DNA of 64,000 nucleotides, from positions 1,488,001 through 1,552,000 of the forward strand of contig NC_089543.1 of assembly GCF_040115645.1 (NCBI RefSeq), given 5' to 3'. The notes under the pieces are model-generated. The model saw only the letters and a program-made list of their open reading frames with translations. It was not told where the DNA came from and ran no database searches. Source of the DNA: Euwallacea fornicatus (Eukaryota > Arthropoda > Insecta > Coleoptera > Curculionidae). The position numbers and the translations under genes are program-made. Shown here piece by piece: positions 38,533 through 52,735 of the stretch (the stretch's first letter is position 1; every line of letters begins with the position of its first letter).

Positions 38533-41500
38533 ATACTAGCCTTAATAGATTGCTCTATGTAGACTTTTATACGTATAAAATCTGTAATATTTGAAAAGTC
38601 GGTGTATTCCAAGCATTATGTATGCGTATGTGTAAGTTGATTGGCTACCTGTGCATACATAGTATTAGTAGAATTTTAAGACGAATTTGAAATACAATAA
38701 AAATATAATCGGCTTGAGATACTGATACAGTGTGTTCAAAACTTCACTCACATGGACAGAAACGTTATTTTTCAAACTATCGTTAACTAATTATAGTTGT
38801 GAAGAATTTTATTAGAAATGTCATCTTAATGAAATGACGCGGCAAGACTAAAATAACGCGGTGTACAACATTATTATCTTTAATGCAATAAGCGATGGTT
38901 TAATATTATCCACCAGTTTCTACAAATATCATCTCGAAGATCAGCAACTGTTTCGCTAACTTAACTTATACTCAAAATTAGTCTATTCGTTTAGATTTCA
39001 AATAGAAAAAATATAAAACCTCTAATGGATCGTAAGAGTTAGTTTGAAATTCGAGGACCTGCAGCGAGTATTGTGCTTCAGTTACTTCTAAAACAACGTC
39101 AAATAAACATAAAAAGAGCAATTTTATCTGTTTTGAAAAGAACGGCATTAAAATACAAAGAGTTTTAATTAAAACGAAACTTTTAAAACTTAACTTGTCT
39201 GTAGGGTTTTTTAAGTTTGAAAGTTCGACGTCAAATAACACGTATTTTATTATGATTTCTTTGATAGTTAGAAAATTTAAACAATATTTATGGGTGCCAT
39301 AAATTAGTCCCAGGCTTATGCTTATTAAAATTATTAAAGTTTATATTCAGGAAAGCTTAAATGTGCACAAGTTTCTCCTAGACAATGCAAAATGTTTTAA
39401 ATTAAGGTGAGAAGTTACATGCAGCTGAGCTCAAGCAAACACGCTAGAAAATAGAACATGGGAAATGGAACATCTTTATCGATTGCAATTTGAATACCAC
39501 GCAAAAACGAAAAGCAAATTGTCACTCAAAATTTATACACCAAACTGAGCCTTTTGAGGCAATGAGCAATATCGGTCCAATTAATGTGCAAATAACTTTC
39601 CATCCATTTCTAAATAAAATTCTGATAGTTAATTTGGGATAGTTTATGGTTCGCGGATTGCATCAAACACAGCACAGCGCTACATCTCGTTTAAAAGATT
39701 AAATACAAGTCAAAGGTCTAGTTTTCTTTATGCTATCTCATTGATATAAAACTAATTGCAGAAAAAGTTTCTTTCGTAAATCAGCGAAATTTAATTTCAG
39801 AAAGACTTGTTAAAATCACAAGATCTTTGAAATATTAACTTCAGTGTTGGTTGCAAAACGTATATTTTATTTAATAACGTCTTTATAACATGAAAAAGAT
39901 TATTTAGCAAAGCTTAATTCAAAAATTAAATTACGGAAATGCGACGAAGCTGGTTTAAGTAAAAATGAATCTATTTCGATCACGAACTTTAGGGAAAATG
40001 AAAATATTGATTTGGCTTGTCTCGCCCTCGGAAATTTCCAACTCGAAATTGAACATAAATATAATTATGTTTTTAAAACAGAATTCGTGATCAGCGAGAA
40101 GTTCAGCATTAATTAGTTATCATAAATAGTATATTTTTCAAATATTACAACATTAATCAACTACTAGTATTTACGTATGGCTTTTTATACCGACGAGGTG
40201 ATTGATGGTTCCGAAAAAGACTATTACCGAAGCACAATTCTAGATATTGAACACAAGCATAAATTGTACCTCGGTCTAATACATCAGGGGCCTGCAAAGC
40301 TGTTTGAGACACTAGATGGACATAAATATAACTGCTGCAATGGACGAAATACATTTTGCTGCAGCGTGTGTTAATTACGTCCTCTTGGATATGGGACTCC
40401 TTTCGGAAATTAACTGCGTTGCCTAGTTTGACAATTTCTCAGTAAAGCTTTATTTATTTTTGCTTCAATTTTAGTAGGACGATGTTGGAGATTTGTTACA
40501 CCACATCATAAAATTTAAATTAGAGATTTCAAAAATTACATACGTTATAAATTATGTGTGGTTAAATGTTAAAAGTTCTTGACGATTTATTTAGATATTA
40601 ATAACCAAATTAAACTAGTTTTTAGTTTTACATTTTATTTCGAGAATTCCAATAATTTTGAAAAAAAGAGGAATTGTTCGAATTTCGTTGTGATTATTGT
40701 ATATGAGTAACAAAATATATACAAACTAAATAGTCATCATCATAAAAAAAAAACCTGCAGCCAGATACAAGTTAATGTAGTAGCATTTCTCGCATAGCTG
40801 AGTTTTTTATATTTAAACGAAATTGTCATGTTTCTGTATTTGAAAATAATTTAAAAAAATTGTTCAAATAACAGGTTAATTGTTTCCATAAACCGTAAAA
40901 ATATTTTTTAAATATTTTATTCTCTCCATAAAAGTGACTTAGTAAACGTATTTTAATTGATACCATTGTAATACATGATGCAGAGAATTTTTTACTATTT
41001 GCCCATAAGGTTTATAATTAAAATGAAAGCACGGTATAAAAGGTGCATAAAATTGGGTTACTGCTTATACTATGTACAGGACGTTCAAATAAAAGAGGAA
41101 TACATTTTTTATGAAAAAATACAGGCAAAAGTTCTACTTTCTCTGAAGTCATTTTGTACTAATTTTTGAAATCCTCGTAATGTTTTTGATATTATAGAGG
41201 GACATGTCTCTACTGACCCAACGGTTTAACTAAACATAATCTCCAAAGGCCCTACTTCGCACATATGTATGTGCTATAAAATGCAATAGTAAACTTCTAA
41301 ATTAACAATATTAAATCAGCACAATACTCCCGTTGGAAAACTTGTTACACACAAAAACATTCTCATGTCCTGTGCCTGAAATCTACAAAAGAAAAATTCG
41401 AAAAAAGTTTTAAGCGCTATATAGACAGCTAAGTTGACGCCAACAGTCACAAAAAGAAAAATCGCGTTGAAACTTTTACAGCATTTTTCTCTCTGGTCCT

Positions 41501-42391
41501 TACGTCCAAGAGAGACAAATAAAAGTAAAGATGAAGTCATATATTTTTATTTGTTTTTTCGCAATATTTCTTGAGAATTGCTTTTAAATCCTCACTTTTT
41601 AAGGTTGGTTGGACCTTATTCGGTTAAGTTTCCTGGACGTCAACTTAGTTCGAAGTGGAATTTATGGAGAATTTATGTTGGGAACTAAGATTTCATGTCC
41701 ATTAATCTAATATACTTGTATCTAACAGTTTGTATGGTCGGGTTATTTTTATTATATTTATAATGTTGTATGCATTTTATGTTTTCCTCAAAATGTCATA
41801 ACGCTGATGAGGGAGGCTTTTCTAAAGGGAACGTGAATAGCTATTAAGTCCAGATGTTAACTTCGAAAGCAATAATCAGTTTATTGTAAGCACCTTAACG
41901 GGAAAACTTTTGCGGAACTTTTGACTTTGCACCCTTTTCTGGGGAGACAGATTTACTTAGCTCGAACAAAAACGATTAAGCCAGACATAGTACAGGAAAT
42001 CCAGAGTGAGTCTAAGCGTTGATTAACTGCCCATTTTTCTTTCTGTTCTACTTTCTCGAAGGTTAGTATGAGGTTTTACGGAAACTTAGTCATTAGGAAA
42101 ATGCTCTTTCTAAAGCTGAGTGCAGATGAAATATTTTGTAAGGTCGGGTTTGTTCAGAAACTCTTCTCTATATAAAACATAAATTCTTGATATCAGAATT
42201 TTGCAGGTGGCAATGATTTATGGCGCTGCCTATCTTGTATTTATTTTTAATAATGGATAAATACTGATTGATTATTGGCAACAACCACCTGCAGACACAC
42301 GTTTGATATGATTTATGATTGTATAATGTTCCGTGCTATATAATGTTAATTCCTGTATTTGGACAAGAATCATATATAATGATAAACAAAT

Positions 42392-42434
42392 CAAGACCAA
42401 GATCGATACTAATACTATATTAGTCTTGGTCTTG
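42392..42434. repeat. Imperfect hairpin, stems of 10 and 6 bp
   Basis: CAAGACCAAG at 42392-42401 pairs with CTTGGTCTTG at 42425-42434, and ACTAAT pairs with ATTAGT inside, with a 6-nt bulge on the left strand. It lies in intron 3, outside the recognised elements. Confidence 0.8.
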
Positions 42435-43172
42435 TTTTTGTATTGGGAAATATTAGTCTAGATGTTCCAATCTTAAACATGGTGTTAGTTTTGTTAATTA
42501 AGTATTGATTGCCTATCTAGCCATTATGCAGTAAACTGAAAGATGTCAACAGACATTTATTTAAAATTCACAAGCAGTGCTCGGACTCATCAATTTTAGT
42601 TCTAGACTTGCTTTTTTTAAAGTAATTTTAGTTTATACAGAGTGACACAAAATCATATTATAACAACTGTTCTAAGTCATTATTTGGAGCGAGATAAACA
42701 GAAACAACGGTAACAGTACCGTAAACGGTTTTCGCTCCGATCGTTCTGATTTTTTAATATGTTATTCTAAAGGTCATTTTGAACAACTTTTCTAAAGGGA
42801 CAAGGGCGCGCAAATGCCTCTTTCACACTTTTTTTTAGGTTGAACATTTTTCCAATTTCAACTGTCTTACGGGATCGTGGAGCGAATAGGGGTGCTGGGT
42901 GGAGTAAACTGCTTCACTATGGGTATGTAATATTTTGTTGTTGCTTTAAAGATCTGAAACGTTGTTGATAATTACCCCACTCAGCACTCCAATTCACTCC
43001 ATGAATCCCGAAAGACACTTCACTTAATCGACTAAAATACTAGCGTGGCCCCTGCGCAAGAAAGATACAAAAAATTTTACAATTTTATTTTAATTGCAAT
43101 CGCAATTGAAAAAAAATATAAATTCTGATCAAAATAAGTAAATGAAAAACATATTGCTTGATAAGAATTGAA

Positions 43173-43260
43173 ACTAAATGAAATAAATTTCCTTTATTGA
43201 GGTGGTCTGAACTAACCTGAACTAACCTGAACTAAATGAAATAAATTTCCTTACTGAGGT
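43173..43260. repeat. 58-bp tandem duplication with inner 10-mer repeat
   Basis: ACTAAATGAAATAAATTTCC begins at 43173 and again at 43231, both followed by TT(TA)CTGAGGTGG-like sequence. Between them the unit CTGAACTAAC is repeated in tandem. Confidence 0.85.
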
Positions 43261-43314
43261 GGATGTAACTTTTCAATTTCAATAGAGAAATAATGAATGA
43301 AAAATGGAAATGTG

Positions 43315-43359
43315 TTACCTTACCTTACCTCACCTTACCTTATCTTACCTTACCTTACC
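43315..43359. repeat. (TTACC)n-type pentamer microsatellite
   Basis: About nine tandem units of TTACC with variants TCACC and TTATC, at the inner edge of the right arm of the inverted-repeat element. The unit differs from the insect telomere repeat TTAGG/CCTAA. Confidence 0.9.
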
Positions 43360-46300
43360 CCACCCAGCACCCCTATTCGCGCCACGATCCCGTAAGACAA
43401 TTGGATTTGGAAAAATGTTCAACATAAAAAAAAGTGTGAAAGAAGCATTTGCGCGCCCTTGTCCCTTTAGAAAAGTTGTTCAAAATGACCTTTAGAATAA
43501 CATATTAAAAAATCAGAACGATCGGAGCAAAAACCGTTTACGGTATAATTACCGAAACAACTACTATCCGAGGGGTAATACCCTTATATGCATTGAACTA
43601 TACTGTTCTTATGGATGCGTTCTTAACAAGACTGGGCGAATAGTTGCTTAAAAATTTTCAGCAAAACATTTACCTAACTTTCGAAGTCGCAAAGAATAGA
43701 ATCTATTATGATAGTTAAAAAAAATTCAAAATGGCATACATTAAGATTTTTCCATACACACAATTTTCTCTCAATCTATGAAAAGAGCTGATTTTTTTAT
43801 TAATTTCACTCTCGTCAAGTCTAACATTAAAAACCATGGTTCAAATTTGGAACCAGTATTTATAATTTTCCTTGTACAGTTTGTCTCAAAAATAGTTGTA
43901 ATTGTATCTAAATAGCTGTTTAAGCAAATTGTTCCAGCTCTGCTTCTTGAGGAAATTCCTTTAAATCAAAGAAGTTCGACTAACCCCATGCAGTGAGTCT
44001 AAAATGAGTTTATACTGACACGTTGAGAAATGTTCCACACTGCAGTGAACACAGAATTCTAGGGCATTACCATCACTGGTTTTGTACTCTTTCACAATAA
44101 TTAAACAGCCGTAGACAAACAGAGAGCTAAGAAATCGTGTGAAATACAAAATAGTTCGGTATCGTGTTTTTTCATGTTTCATTTTCAAAATATTTGTAAC
44201 CTTCATAATTCAGATATTCCTACTAACTAGAACTTGCGGTTAAAAATTTAGGTATTATATATCATGCATGTTTAACGATCGAGAATTTACTAAACCCGAA
44301 ATTTCGCAATAACCCGAAACCCAGAAATATTAATGAATATCTCGATTTCCTTTCGCTTGAAATACGAATTTATCAATTTCAAAATTATAGAATTTTATGG
44401 TGGTAATAAGATTTTAGAAATTAAAAACTTGTGAGACTCGTTGGTTTTGTTGTCGCATAGACAGTCCTTATCTGTAAGAAAAGCCTAAGCCAAGAGTGCA
44501 AAACCACGATTTTTTTGCTCATTATTGTACAGAGGCAAATAATCTAATCAGCATTGATCAGTGGTAAGTCAACCATCACATTCAAGACGATTTTGACTGT
44601 GTCCCATTACCACGACACTAAAATTTTACGTTTATCCGATAATCAAATTTTATAGGATAGTGTCGTAAAATAACAGACAGATAATTGTTCTCATTTTCTT
44701 AGATGCTAAACTTTTGATTTTGACCTAATTTAAGCAGAAGGGCTAATTTTGGATTATTTTACAAATTCTGGTAGAAATATTTACAGCATAACAATCAGCT
44801 AACTCTCGAGGGATGTAAAGTTTTCTCTTAAGAGAACTCTTTTCCAATATTCCACCCAAATTCAATTTTCAACATTTTAGCCTTCAAACGTCAAAAGCAA
44901 TCGTAATGAAACTCGAAATGCGAAAGATGAAATTTAAAACATGTTTCTTTAATGTTAAAAATGTTATCTCCGCGGTCAACAAAATTTAAAGTAATTGAAC
45001 ATCAGTGCGTATAGTTACAACACGTGTTAGGCCTATAACCAGAGAATATGGTTTAGATTCTGTATACGGAAACTCTAATTTCTTTTGTTCTTGTCCAAGC
45101 AGTTGTCTGCTTTAATGGGATAATTTTAACCTTCAAAAGCGTTAACCGCAGGTTAATGTGGCAAAAGAATGAGCCAAGACAAGTACTAAGTGCCATTCTC
45201 TCGTGAATACAGTTATGTTGGAAATGTCAAACACGATGTTTTATGGTGGAAACTGCGACATTGCAGGTTGCAGTTAAATATCGGATTAGTCTAAAGGGCT
45301 AGTTGGTTTTACTGCTTTGCAATTCTATAGAATTTCAAATTCTAAGAGCCCATTTTCAATGGATTAATGCTCCCGAAAATACTAGCAATCTGCTTTATTT
45401 TATTTTCTCAGCGGCAACTTCAATATATAGGTAGCTTTTACTTTTCTCACGTTATACGGAAACTAAAGTAGGTTATAAGTTGTTATTGATTTCGGATTTC
45501 ATGGTATAAAGGGAATTTGGTTTGGTGAAAAGCCGCACTCCGGACGGATTTACATGTAAAATATCTATGTGTTAAATGTGGATGAGTGAGATAAATCGGC
45601 ACCTCATTTCCATAGTTTATTCCTCCATTCTAAGCACAAGGACGGAAAATTCTTTTTACGTCTTTTATAGTCCTCTCCAAGCTACTTAACTGCAGAAATA
45701 GTTCCTTGCGAATATTGTATAAAATAGCAAGAATCGAACCCTTTTCACTTCAACTGAACATCAATACCTCGCTTATTCATGGCAACAATTTTTCAAGATG
45801 CAATTTTACCCCTTGACAAATTCATATAGGCAATTGAAAAGGCAACTTTTCTACACTGTTAAACGCGAAATTGAATATTCACGCTTCTGATGTTTCGTAA
45901 AACCAGAATGGTCAAGCAATTCCCGACAGCACTGATGATATTTCGTTGCTCTACAGCTTTTCTTTCCGCACATATATTAAAAGTTTCATGCCAGCGAACT
46001 ACACGGAAAACTCGGTTAGAAAATATCTGATAAAACAATTTCTCCCCGGTTATACAATATGGAGACATACGAATAAGTTTCGCAACAGGATTAAATTATA
46101 TTTAATTGTTGGCCGTCATTTACAAAATTGTGTCACTTTATAGTTTTCACCTTAAAAGCTTCATCAGGAAATTTGGTAATTATTAACAGGGTTTGGGTTT
46201 AGCAGCAAATGATTATGTGGGGGGATATCCTTTAACATACACCTACAAAGTCCATAATCCATACTGAAAAAGTTGTTATTTTAAATATTAAATCTGAAGT

Positions 46301-46593
46301 TGTTTTACTAATATTTACTCCTGGAAGTAAAGATGTATTTGTGATTGCAATATTTTTTTGTCAAAATTATTAAAGTATTGATTATACACTATGTGCTTTA
46401 AATACACTTAATAGTAAAAATATATTCGGCTCACATCTATTTACTCACTTAAAATAGGTTCAAATCGTACAATTTTAATCATGAAATTCATAAACGAAAA
46501 ATAAATCATATTCACAATTAATGAGCAACTGATATTTGCTCGTATTTTTAACCATTTACCATCATTACGTTTATTGAAAACTGGACATTTAAT

Positions 46594-47066
46594 TATACAT
46601 TACTTTTTTCGCTGCTATGCGTATGGAGTTTTAGTGAGTGCAAGTGAAAGGGAATTAGACGATTGATAAGTGGGAGAGAGACAGGCTACCGTTTCTCCTT
46701 CCGTTGTCAACGATCGGCTACTGTCATTTACTCGCATTCAGTATACCTTAACCCGAGGATGAATATAGTTCCACGTGATTTTGGAGGGGTTAATTTACGA
46801 TTATATGTGCTAAATTGAATGCGTTTTTCGAGAATAAGTTCCATATAGTCTAATTTCTATAAAAATCAGGATAAAAATAGTATTTTTAGAACACATCAAT
46901 TGTAAAACAAGACATTTTTGTCACATTATTCGTCCTCGGATTGAGGCGTACTGCTTGCCAATCAATGATGGTAGCCTGCCTCCTTCACACTTATTAATTA
47001 GCTATTTGTTGTTATATTGTATTGGCACTCCATGTGCATAGCAGCGAAAATGTACAATATACATAA
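46594..47066 (+). mobile_element. Foldback element family, copy 3
   Basis: The left end reads TTTTTTCGCTGCTATGCGTA, TTTTAGTGAGTGCAAGTGAA, GATTGATAAGTGGGAGAGAG, nearly identical to copy 1 (about 3.4 kb). The right end reads CACTCCATGTGCATAGCAGCG, the reverse complement of the left terminus, with the inner part of the right arm degraded. The central motif TCACATTATTCGTCCTCGG is shared with copy 1. No open frame longer than chance lies inside. It sits in intron 3. The same element in three places within 43 kb shows a locally abundant non-autonomous family. Confidence 0.88.
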
Positions 47067-50000
47067 TATTCATTATGTTTGAAAATTCCTAACCTTCGTT
47101 CACGTAAATTAAATTAAAGTTATAATAAAACAATATTAAAAGTAATAATTCAAATATCAGTTATTAAACTGGAAACAATATTGATATAAGTGGTTGGTAT
47201 TCGAAACACATATCACAGATATAAGTATCATGGTATTAATTATCATATTTTTCACAATTAATTATTCAGCTTTTGACTGAAAACTGAAATTAAAATCAGT
47301 GATACTGTCAGTATACTTCTGAAACATCAACATAATAATAATACAACTGCAGATTTTACGACTAATATTTATAAAAATAATACTTTAAAGAGTTTATACG
47401 ATTATGTGAATAACTGCCAAATTAATAAAAGATGAAATACATCACTGTAAAATTGAAAAAGGGATATATAGGATACGAAGTCATTAGGCCGGTATTAGAG
47501 TCGAATTTGAATCCTTTTTCGCAATATATTTTCTGTATCGTGAAGGGAGCACCAACGATTCTGCCATGATTCCGGCGGCTAAATCGCTTTAAATGACTAA
47601 ATTTTGTTTACTGTCTCGCTTTTCGCATTTACTTCACAGGTCTCCCTGAAAAAAACTTGTTCTTAGTAAACTTAGTAGTGCCAAGGCCAGAAACTATTTC
47701 CAGAGATGTCATTCTGCATTTAATTATTCTCATTATGTTATTATAGCATTAAAGATATCCCTGTTTTACGTCTCTTAGAATTTGAGATGGGTCGTAATTT
47801 AAAACTGCAGCGTAATGGAGATGATATAAGGGCATGCAACTTGCAGATTTTCTCTTTGCAGCAGCTTTTGATGGGCGATAAATTATTACAAGATTACACG
47901 TTGCAGGTTTCTATTTGTTCCACCCAATTATTTGTTTCAGGCAAGTTTCGAAGTCTACGGCCTTAATCATCTTCATTTCCTAAGGGGTTTTTTCGAACTT
48001 TGTGATTTATTTCTCAGCAAATGGGCGGGTTGGATTCATAGAAAATTTATGACTAACGGAGAGAACGATGCTCTCAAGAAGAGACAACTAATCGGTCTTT
48101 AATTAAATCAAAACGCCACCAACTGACAGTAGAAGTTTTCTATTAAACATTTTTTTCTGCTTTGAGCTGTTCTGTTTTAAACGTCGCAAATTCGCTTTGT
48201 TTTGACAGAAATTTATATCCAAGATTAAAAAAAATAAAGTGAGTTTTAAATAAATCAAGCTGGGCTTTCACGAAAAGCTAAGTTAATGTAATTATTTACA
48301 TCTTAAACTCTCTTTAAGATTTATTATTTTTATTAACACTGAATATGCATTATAGTAAAAGAACGAGGCTCGCTGTAAGTTTGTTTTTTATTTATCCCCT
48401 AATTTTGTCGGGAAAATAAATTATGTCACTCTTATTTTGCTGTAAGCACGGCCTACCCTTAAGCTGAGCTTAAACGAGATTAAAATGTTTTTTAATTGGT
48501 TATCTTAAATAAAGAACAATTTATTAATTGGCGACTTTAATACCGCCCAGCTTTCTCATTTTCCCTAACAAATCAAGAGGGAGTTTAAGTTGTACAGGTT
48601 TTTTCCTCAGGTCTAATTTCTCTCTTTTATCTCCGACAAAAATAGCTGTCTTGTTTATGGCAAATTAAAAGTTTTCGTTTGATATTGAAATATATAACTT
48701 TTTGTCTTGTAATGATCGATTAGAAAAACAAAATGGCTTTAAATACTCCAGGAGTAGAGGGACCACAGCAAAAGAATATTTATGAAACTATTTTGTAGCT
48801 TTGAAAACGTTTTTAAAATATCACATGAAAAATATTTTTCAAGAGTAAAATCACTTCCCGGATAGTTAACCTAATTACACCATGCTATTCCAGTAATTGT
48901 ACCATCGTCCATGTAAATCTTATTTTACAATTATAAAGTTGAAAATTGGTTTGTAACATTTATTTAAACATAGTTTTGTATTTTTTGTATATATAAAACG
49001 TATCAAAAAAAAATTTGTACATATCATTTTATTTGACATATCAAAGATACTGAGTACTTCTGGAAGTTGCCTCTTTCAAAGTTCAATTCAATTTATTACA
49101 TTTAACGCTATTATTATTCATTATTAAAGTAAAAATAACTGATACTCCCCATATTACTGATTTTTTTATTATTTTTTTATTTTAACCTCAATATACATAC
49201 ATATACTAGATCTTATAAACTCGAATTAACACGTATATTTATTACACACTGTGTCAATAACTCCATTTTAAATTCGGATGCAGGAGTAGCATTTTGAAAC
49301 GTAAAATCTGTTTTACTATTCATGATTCTCTCATATGACCTTTAAAAATTCATCAACATTTTCAACATCAATACAACCCTTTTGCAACTACTAAATTTTT
49401 AGTGTGATTCATTAGCAATTTATGATAATGTAAGTAAGAAAAATAAAAATAATTTTAATTTACAATGGACTGTGCGGCCGCTGATCCATTAGGACGTGGC
49501 CGGAGTCAGTAAATAAACACGAAAGGGGTTTAGATTCAGTTCCGGCCTACATCAAAATTAATGTTCAAAGCTCGAAGGCATTTTCGGTATTTCTATGATC
49601 CGGGTTTCTCAGTGTACCCTGTGCAAGTCAATAAGTAAATGCAATCAAGCGGATTGCATCTGAAATAAATTGAAGTAACTTAAGGGATTTATTTGGAATA
49701 AATAAGAATATAATGAAAGAAGTTTACGCAACTTGCCGAAATGAATTATTTGGATTGCATGAAAGAATTGGATAAACAGCACAAATAGCTTCGAATTGTA
49801 GGTATATTATAAAATGTGTTTGCAGAAAAAATTACCTCGCATTTTTGGCAAAAATATGCAAAGTAAAAAAACTACAGAAATAGACCACTAAACCGTATCT
49901 GGGGCTAATTCTAGCACGGATTTTAAGGGCCATAATATCAATCATATTGAATGAACTGTACTCTAAAAAAAAATCGGGCCGGGTTTCAATTAAGTACTTT

Positions 50001-52735
50001 TATTAGAAATTTCATGGGCTACTCTTTTTAATCTCTCATTATTAAAAGGTGAGCTTTGTAGAAAATTCACGAAATATTCCGATGTATGAGGTTTCAACCT
50101 CTTTTTAATCCTAATATACTTCGAATTCCAAGTGGTTCAACCACAAAAGCCGCTCTCAGTTTTCCAAAGCTTGCATCATTATTATAAGAACACGTTGCTG
50201 TCCCTGATGATAATATTGTCGAAACGCCACTCGGAATAAATTGCCCACATTCCAGATTTAAGGATCCTCTATGTAAGCTTAATGCTTGCCTATGAGAAAA
50301 AACGATATCATTAGAGTATGTCACAATTGATGTAGAAGGGAATATATTAAAGTGAAGCGTGTCTTAACGTGATAAATGTAGGGAGAAAAAATGACAATTA
50401 GTATTGATAAATTCAAAAATTGAGTTTTACGTCTCTTTGAATATTCAGCACGTCTATTATTCTAACAGCTGCGTGGCAAAATTGATCTTAACACATAAAA
50501 TCCAATAAAAGTATTATGCTGATGAAGGACCAAGAGAAGAACCCCCAACTTAATTAATTCCATCAAGCTTAACTAGTAACAACAACAAGATTGAGTGCGA
50601 TGGATTTTAGACACCGCAAAGTTACCTTTCATCTTAATACATCAAAATGCGTAATTGTTTTATTTTATTTAACAGATTTGCTTTGTTTACTAATACAATA
50701 ATTTACGTTTCTCCAAACATTGCACCATTAATGGACTTGTATAAAGTATGGTAGTCTATTTAGAGCTAGATTTAAAACAAATAGACATCATCCCCTTTCC
50801 GGGGTACCTAAATTAAAATTGAAAGTCGAGCTATTTGTGCAAATGAAAATTTAATACATCATAAGTAACGAGTAGAAGTTTGGAGGGTTAAATTTATATT
50901 TGCAGTAAAATCTTAAAAAAATCTGTGCATTGTGAATTCCTCAGAATTGGATAAAAGAAATATGCACGTTTCCATGTTTAAATTACAGGAGTTCCGCATT
51001 TCCTGAGTTATTGTGTTGTGTAAAGAAGAAAGTGCATTTTATCTTAAAACGTGTTTGGAGGTACTCGTAATATGTGTGTTCTAAGCAGCAAAGGAATGCA
51101 AAGAATAAACAAAAGACCGCTTTAATGCTTTGAAAGTTACTGACTCGTAAACAGCCGACTACACGTGCCAAAATCCTTTTTTGATACTTTGTGGAATGCA
51201 GCGCTAAAACTTATCTAAAAACCCGATTGGGCGATGCAGAAAAATGACATACCTTATCAGCCCCAAGTTTTATTACTTTCAACTCAAACTTAATTTCAAA
51301 ACTCTTCCATGAAAGTTTGAGGAACTTTTTGCAAAAAATTACGTTAAAAAATAACACTTCCGTATAGAAAAAGCGTCATCGCGAGATATTAAAACGTTCT
51401 TCAACTTTAATACTGTTACAATATTGCGTCAGACTGGAGAGCGACAAATGAAAAGTCCACTTAAAGTTTTCAAAAAACTACTCATTTACAGATAACTTCC
51501 TGCAAAGAGAAAGATCCAATTTTGATTAAGCCTGACTGATGTGTATTATTATTCTGATACATTTTAAAAAGTTTTTACTCCGAAATTTAAAATTAGAATT
51601 CGTATAACTCACAGAGAAACTGTGTTTAGCAATGTTATCTATGATAATTACTATACTGAGCACTTTTTTTGTTTAATTTAGTTTATGAAAAATTGGAATT
51701 ACTTTTTCATTAAGTTATAATTAAAATTGTAAAAAAGTTGAATTTCTCATATAATTTTAAAGCGTATAATTTATTATTTAAATAATATTTACAATTTATA
51801 AAAAAAGGAAAAACAGTTCACACCACGTTATGTGGTTTGATCACAAAATGTCTGAAGAACAAACCCAATGCCTAAGACAATTTTTAACTTCAGTCTTACT
51901 GCCTTGGTAATTTCGATCATGTTAAGGTTGCGCTTCAAATTAGATAAATTTGAACATTTCACTTTGAAAAAAAAATGTTGCCGTTTTAGAGGACTGTAAA
52001 ACGAAAACCATTCGCGTTAAAACACAATAACCAGCATTTTATGCTCTAGTTTTCTGCGATCTGTTCAGTGACAATGTTATAAATGTTTTTATTATTTGTA
52101 TATTTTGAAAATCCCATCACTAAACTGGTTATTAAAACATATATTTTTTTCTCAAAGACCTAATTTTGGCAAAAAACTTAATATAAAAAAATAGCTGAAA
52201 TAATAAGGTTGTGTCTAAAAATCACTTCAGCCACAGGACTTATCCTTCAATCATCATATGTCTCTGGCTACAAATAGATCTGGCAAGAATGCATTCACAA
52301 AAATAGTTCGAAGGGTTTTTCTTGTTTTTCCTTTCACCTTTTGGGAACATCGCCTCACACACAAGTAAGGCTTGGAGTGATGGAATTGCACAGGATTCCA
52401 AGTTAAATCTAACTGATAATAATATTCACCCTTTGCTAAAGGCTTCGACGCAAACCCCATTTGTTTTTCTTGGTCATTTCCCTTAGTAAAATTTTTGTTT
52501 CAAACTTCCACTCTTTGCAGTTTCCACTATACAACCGCCAACCTTTCTTGCCTGTATGGCCGGTAAAATAACGTTAATTAACTATAAATGTTCTTAATTA
52601 TAAGAGCAACACGAAAAACGAATAAATGTAGTTTAATTTAAAATAATTTCTTATTTCACTTATTCTTGGATTAAAAAAAAATGTTACCACTTTTGAATTT
52701 CCACTCGATAAGCATTAAATTCCCATTACTGGCAG

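Larger units (their letters stand above)
42692..43570. mobile_element. Inverted-repeat (foldback/MITE) element, about 0.9 kb
   Basis: The left arm (about 42692-42907) is the reverse complement of the right arm (about 43353-43570). Shared landmarks are ACCGTAAACGGTTTT, GATCGTTCTGATTTTTTAAT, TTTCTAAAGGGACAAGGGCG, TCTTACGGGATCGTGG and GGTGCTGGGTGG. A third, inverted partial copy of the inner arm (TTACCCCACTCAGCACTCC, then CCATGAATCCCG) lies at about 42973-43012, so the structure is nested. The centre contains tandem repeats. No transposase is present. A possible outer end TACAGAGTGACAC at about 42638 has no partner on the right. The open frame at 43304-43495 only reads the tandem repeat and the right arm. 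Confidence 0.8.

Noticed and set aside
40157..40374. Overlapping 65-codon open frames on both strands
   Set aside because: Mirror-open short frames with no homology recognised and no splice context.
43315..43359. Interstitial telomere repeat considered
   Set aside because: The unit is TTACC (GGTAA), not the insect TTAGG/CCTAA; it is a microsatellite inside an inverted-repeat element.
45725..45765. Minus-strand tRNA T-arm lookalike (GGGTTCGATTC)
   Set aside because: No A-box, no acceptor stem and no anticodon arm at the required distance upstream.
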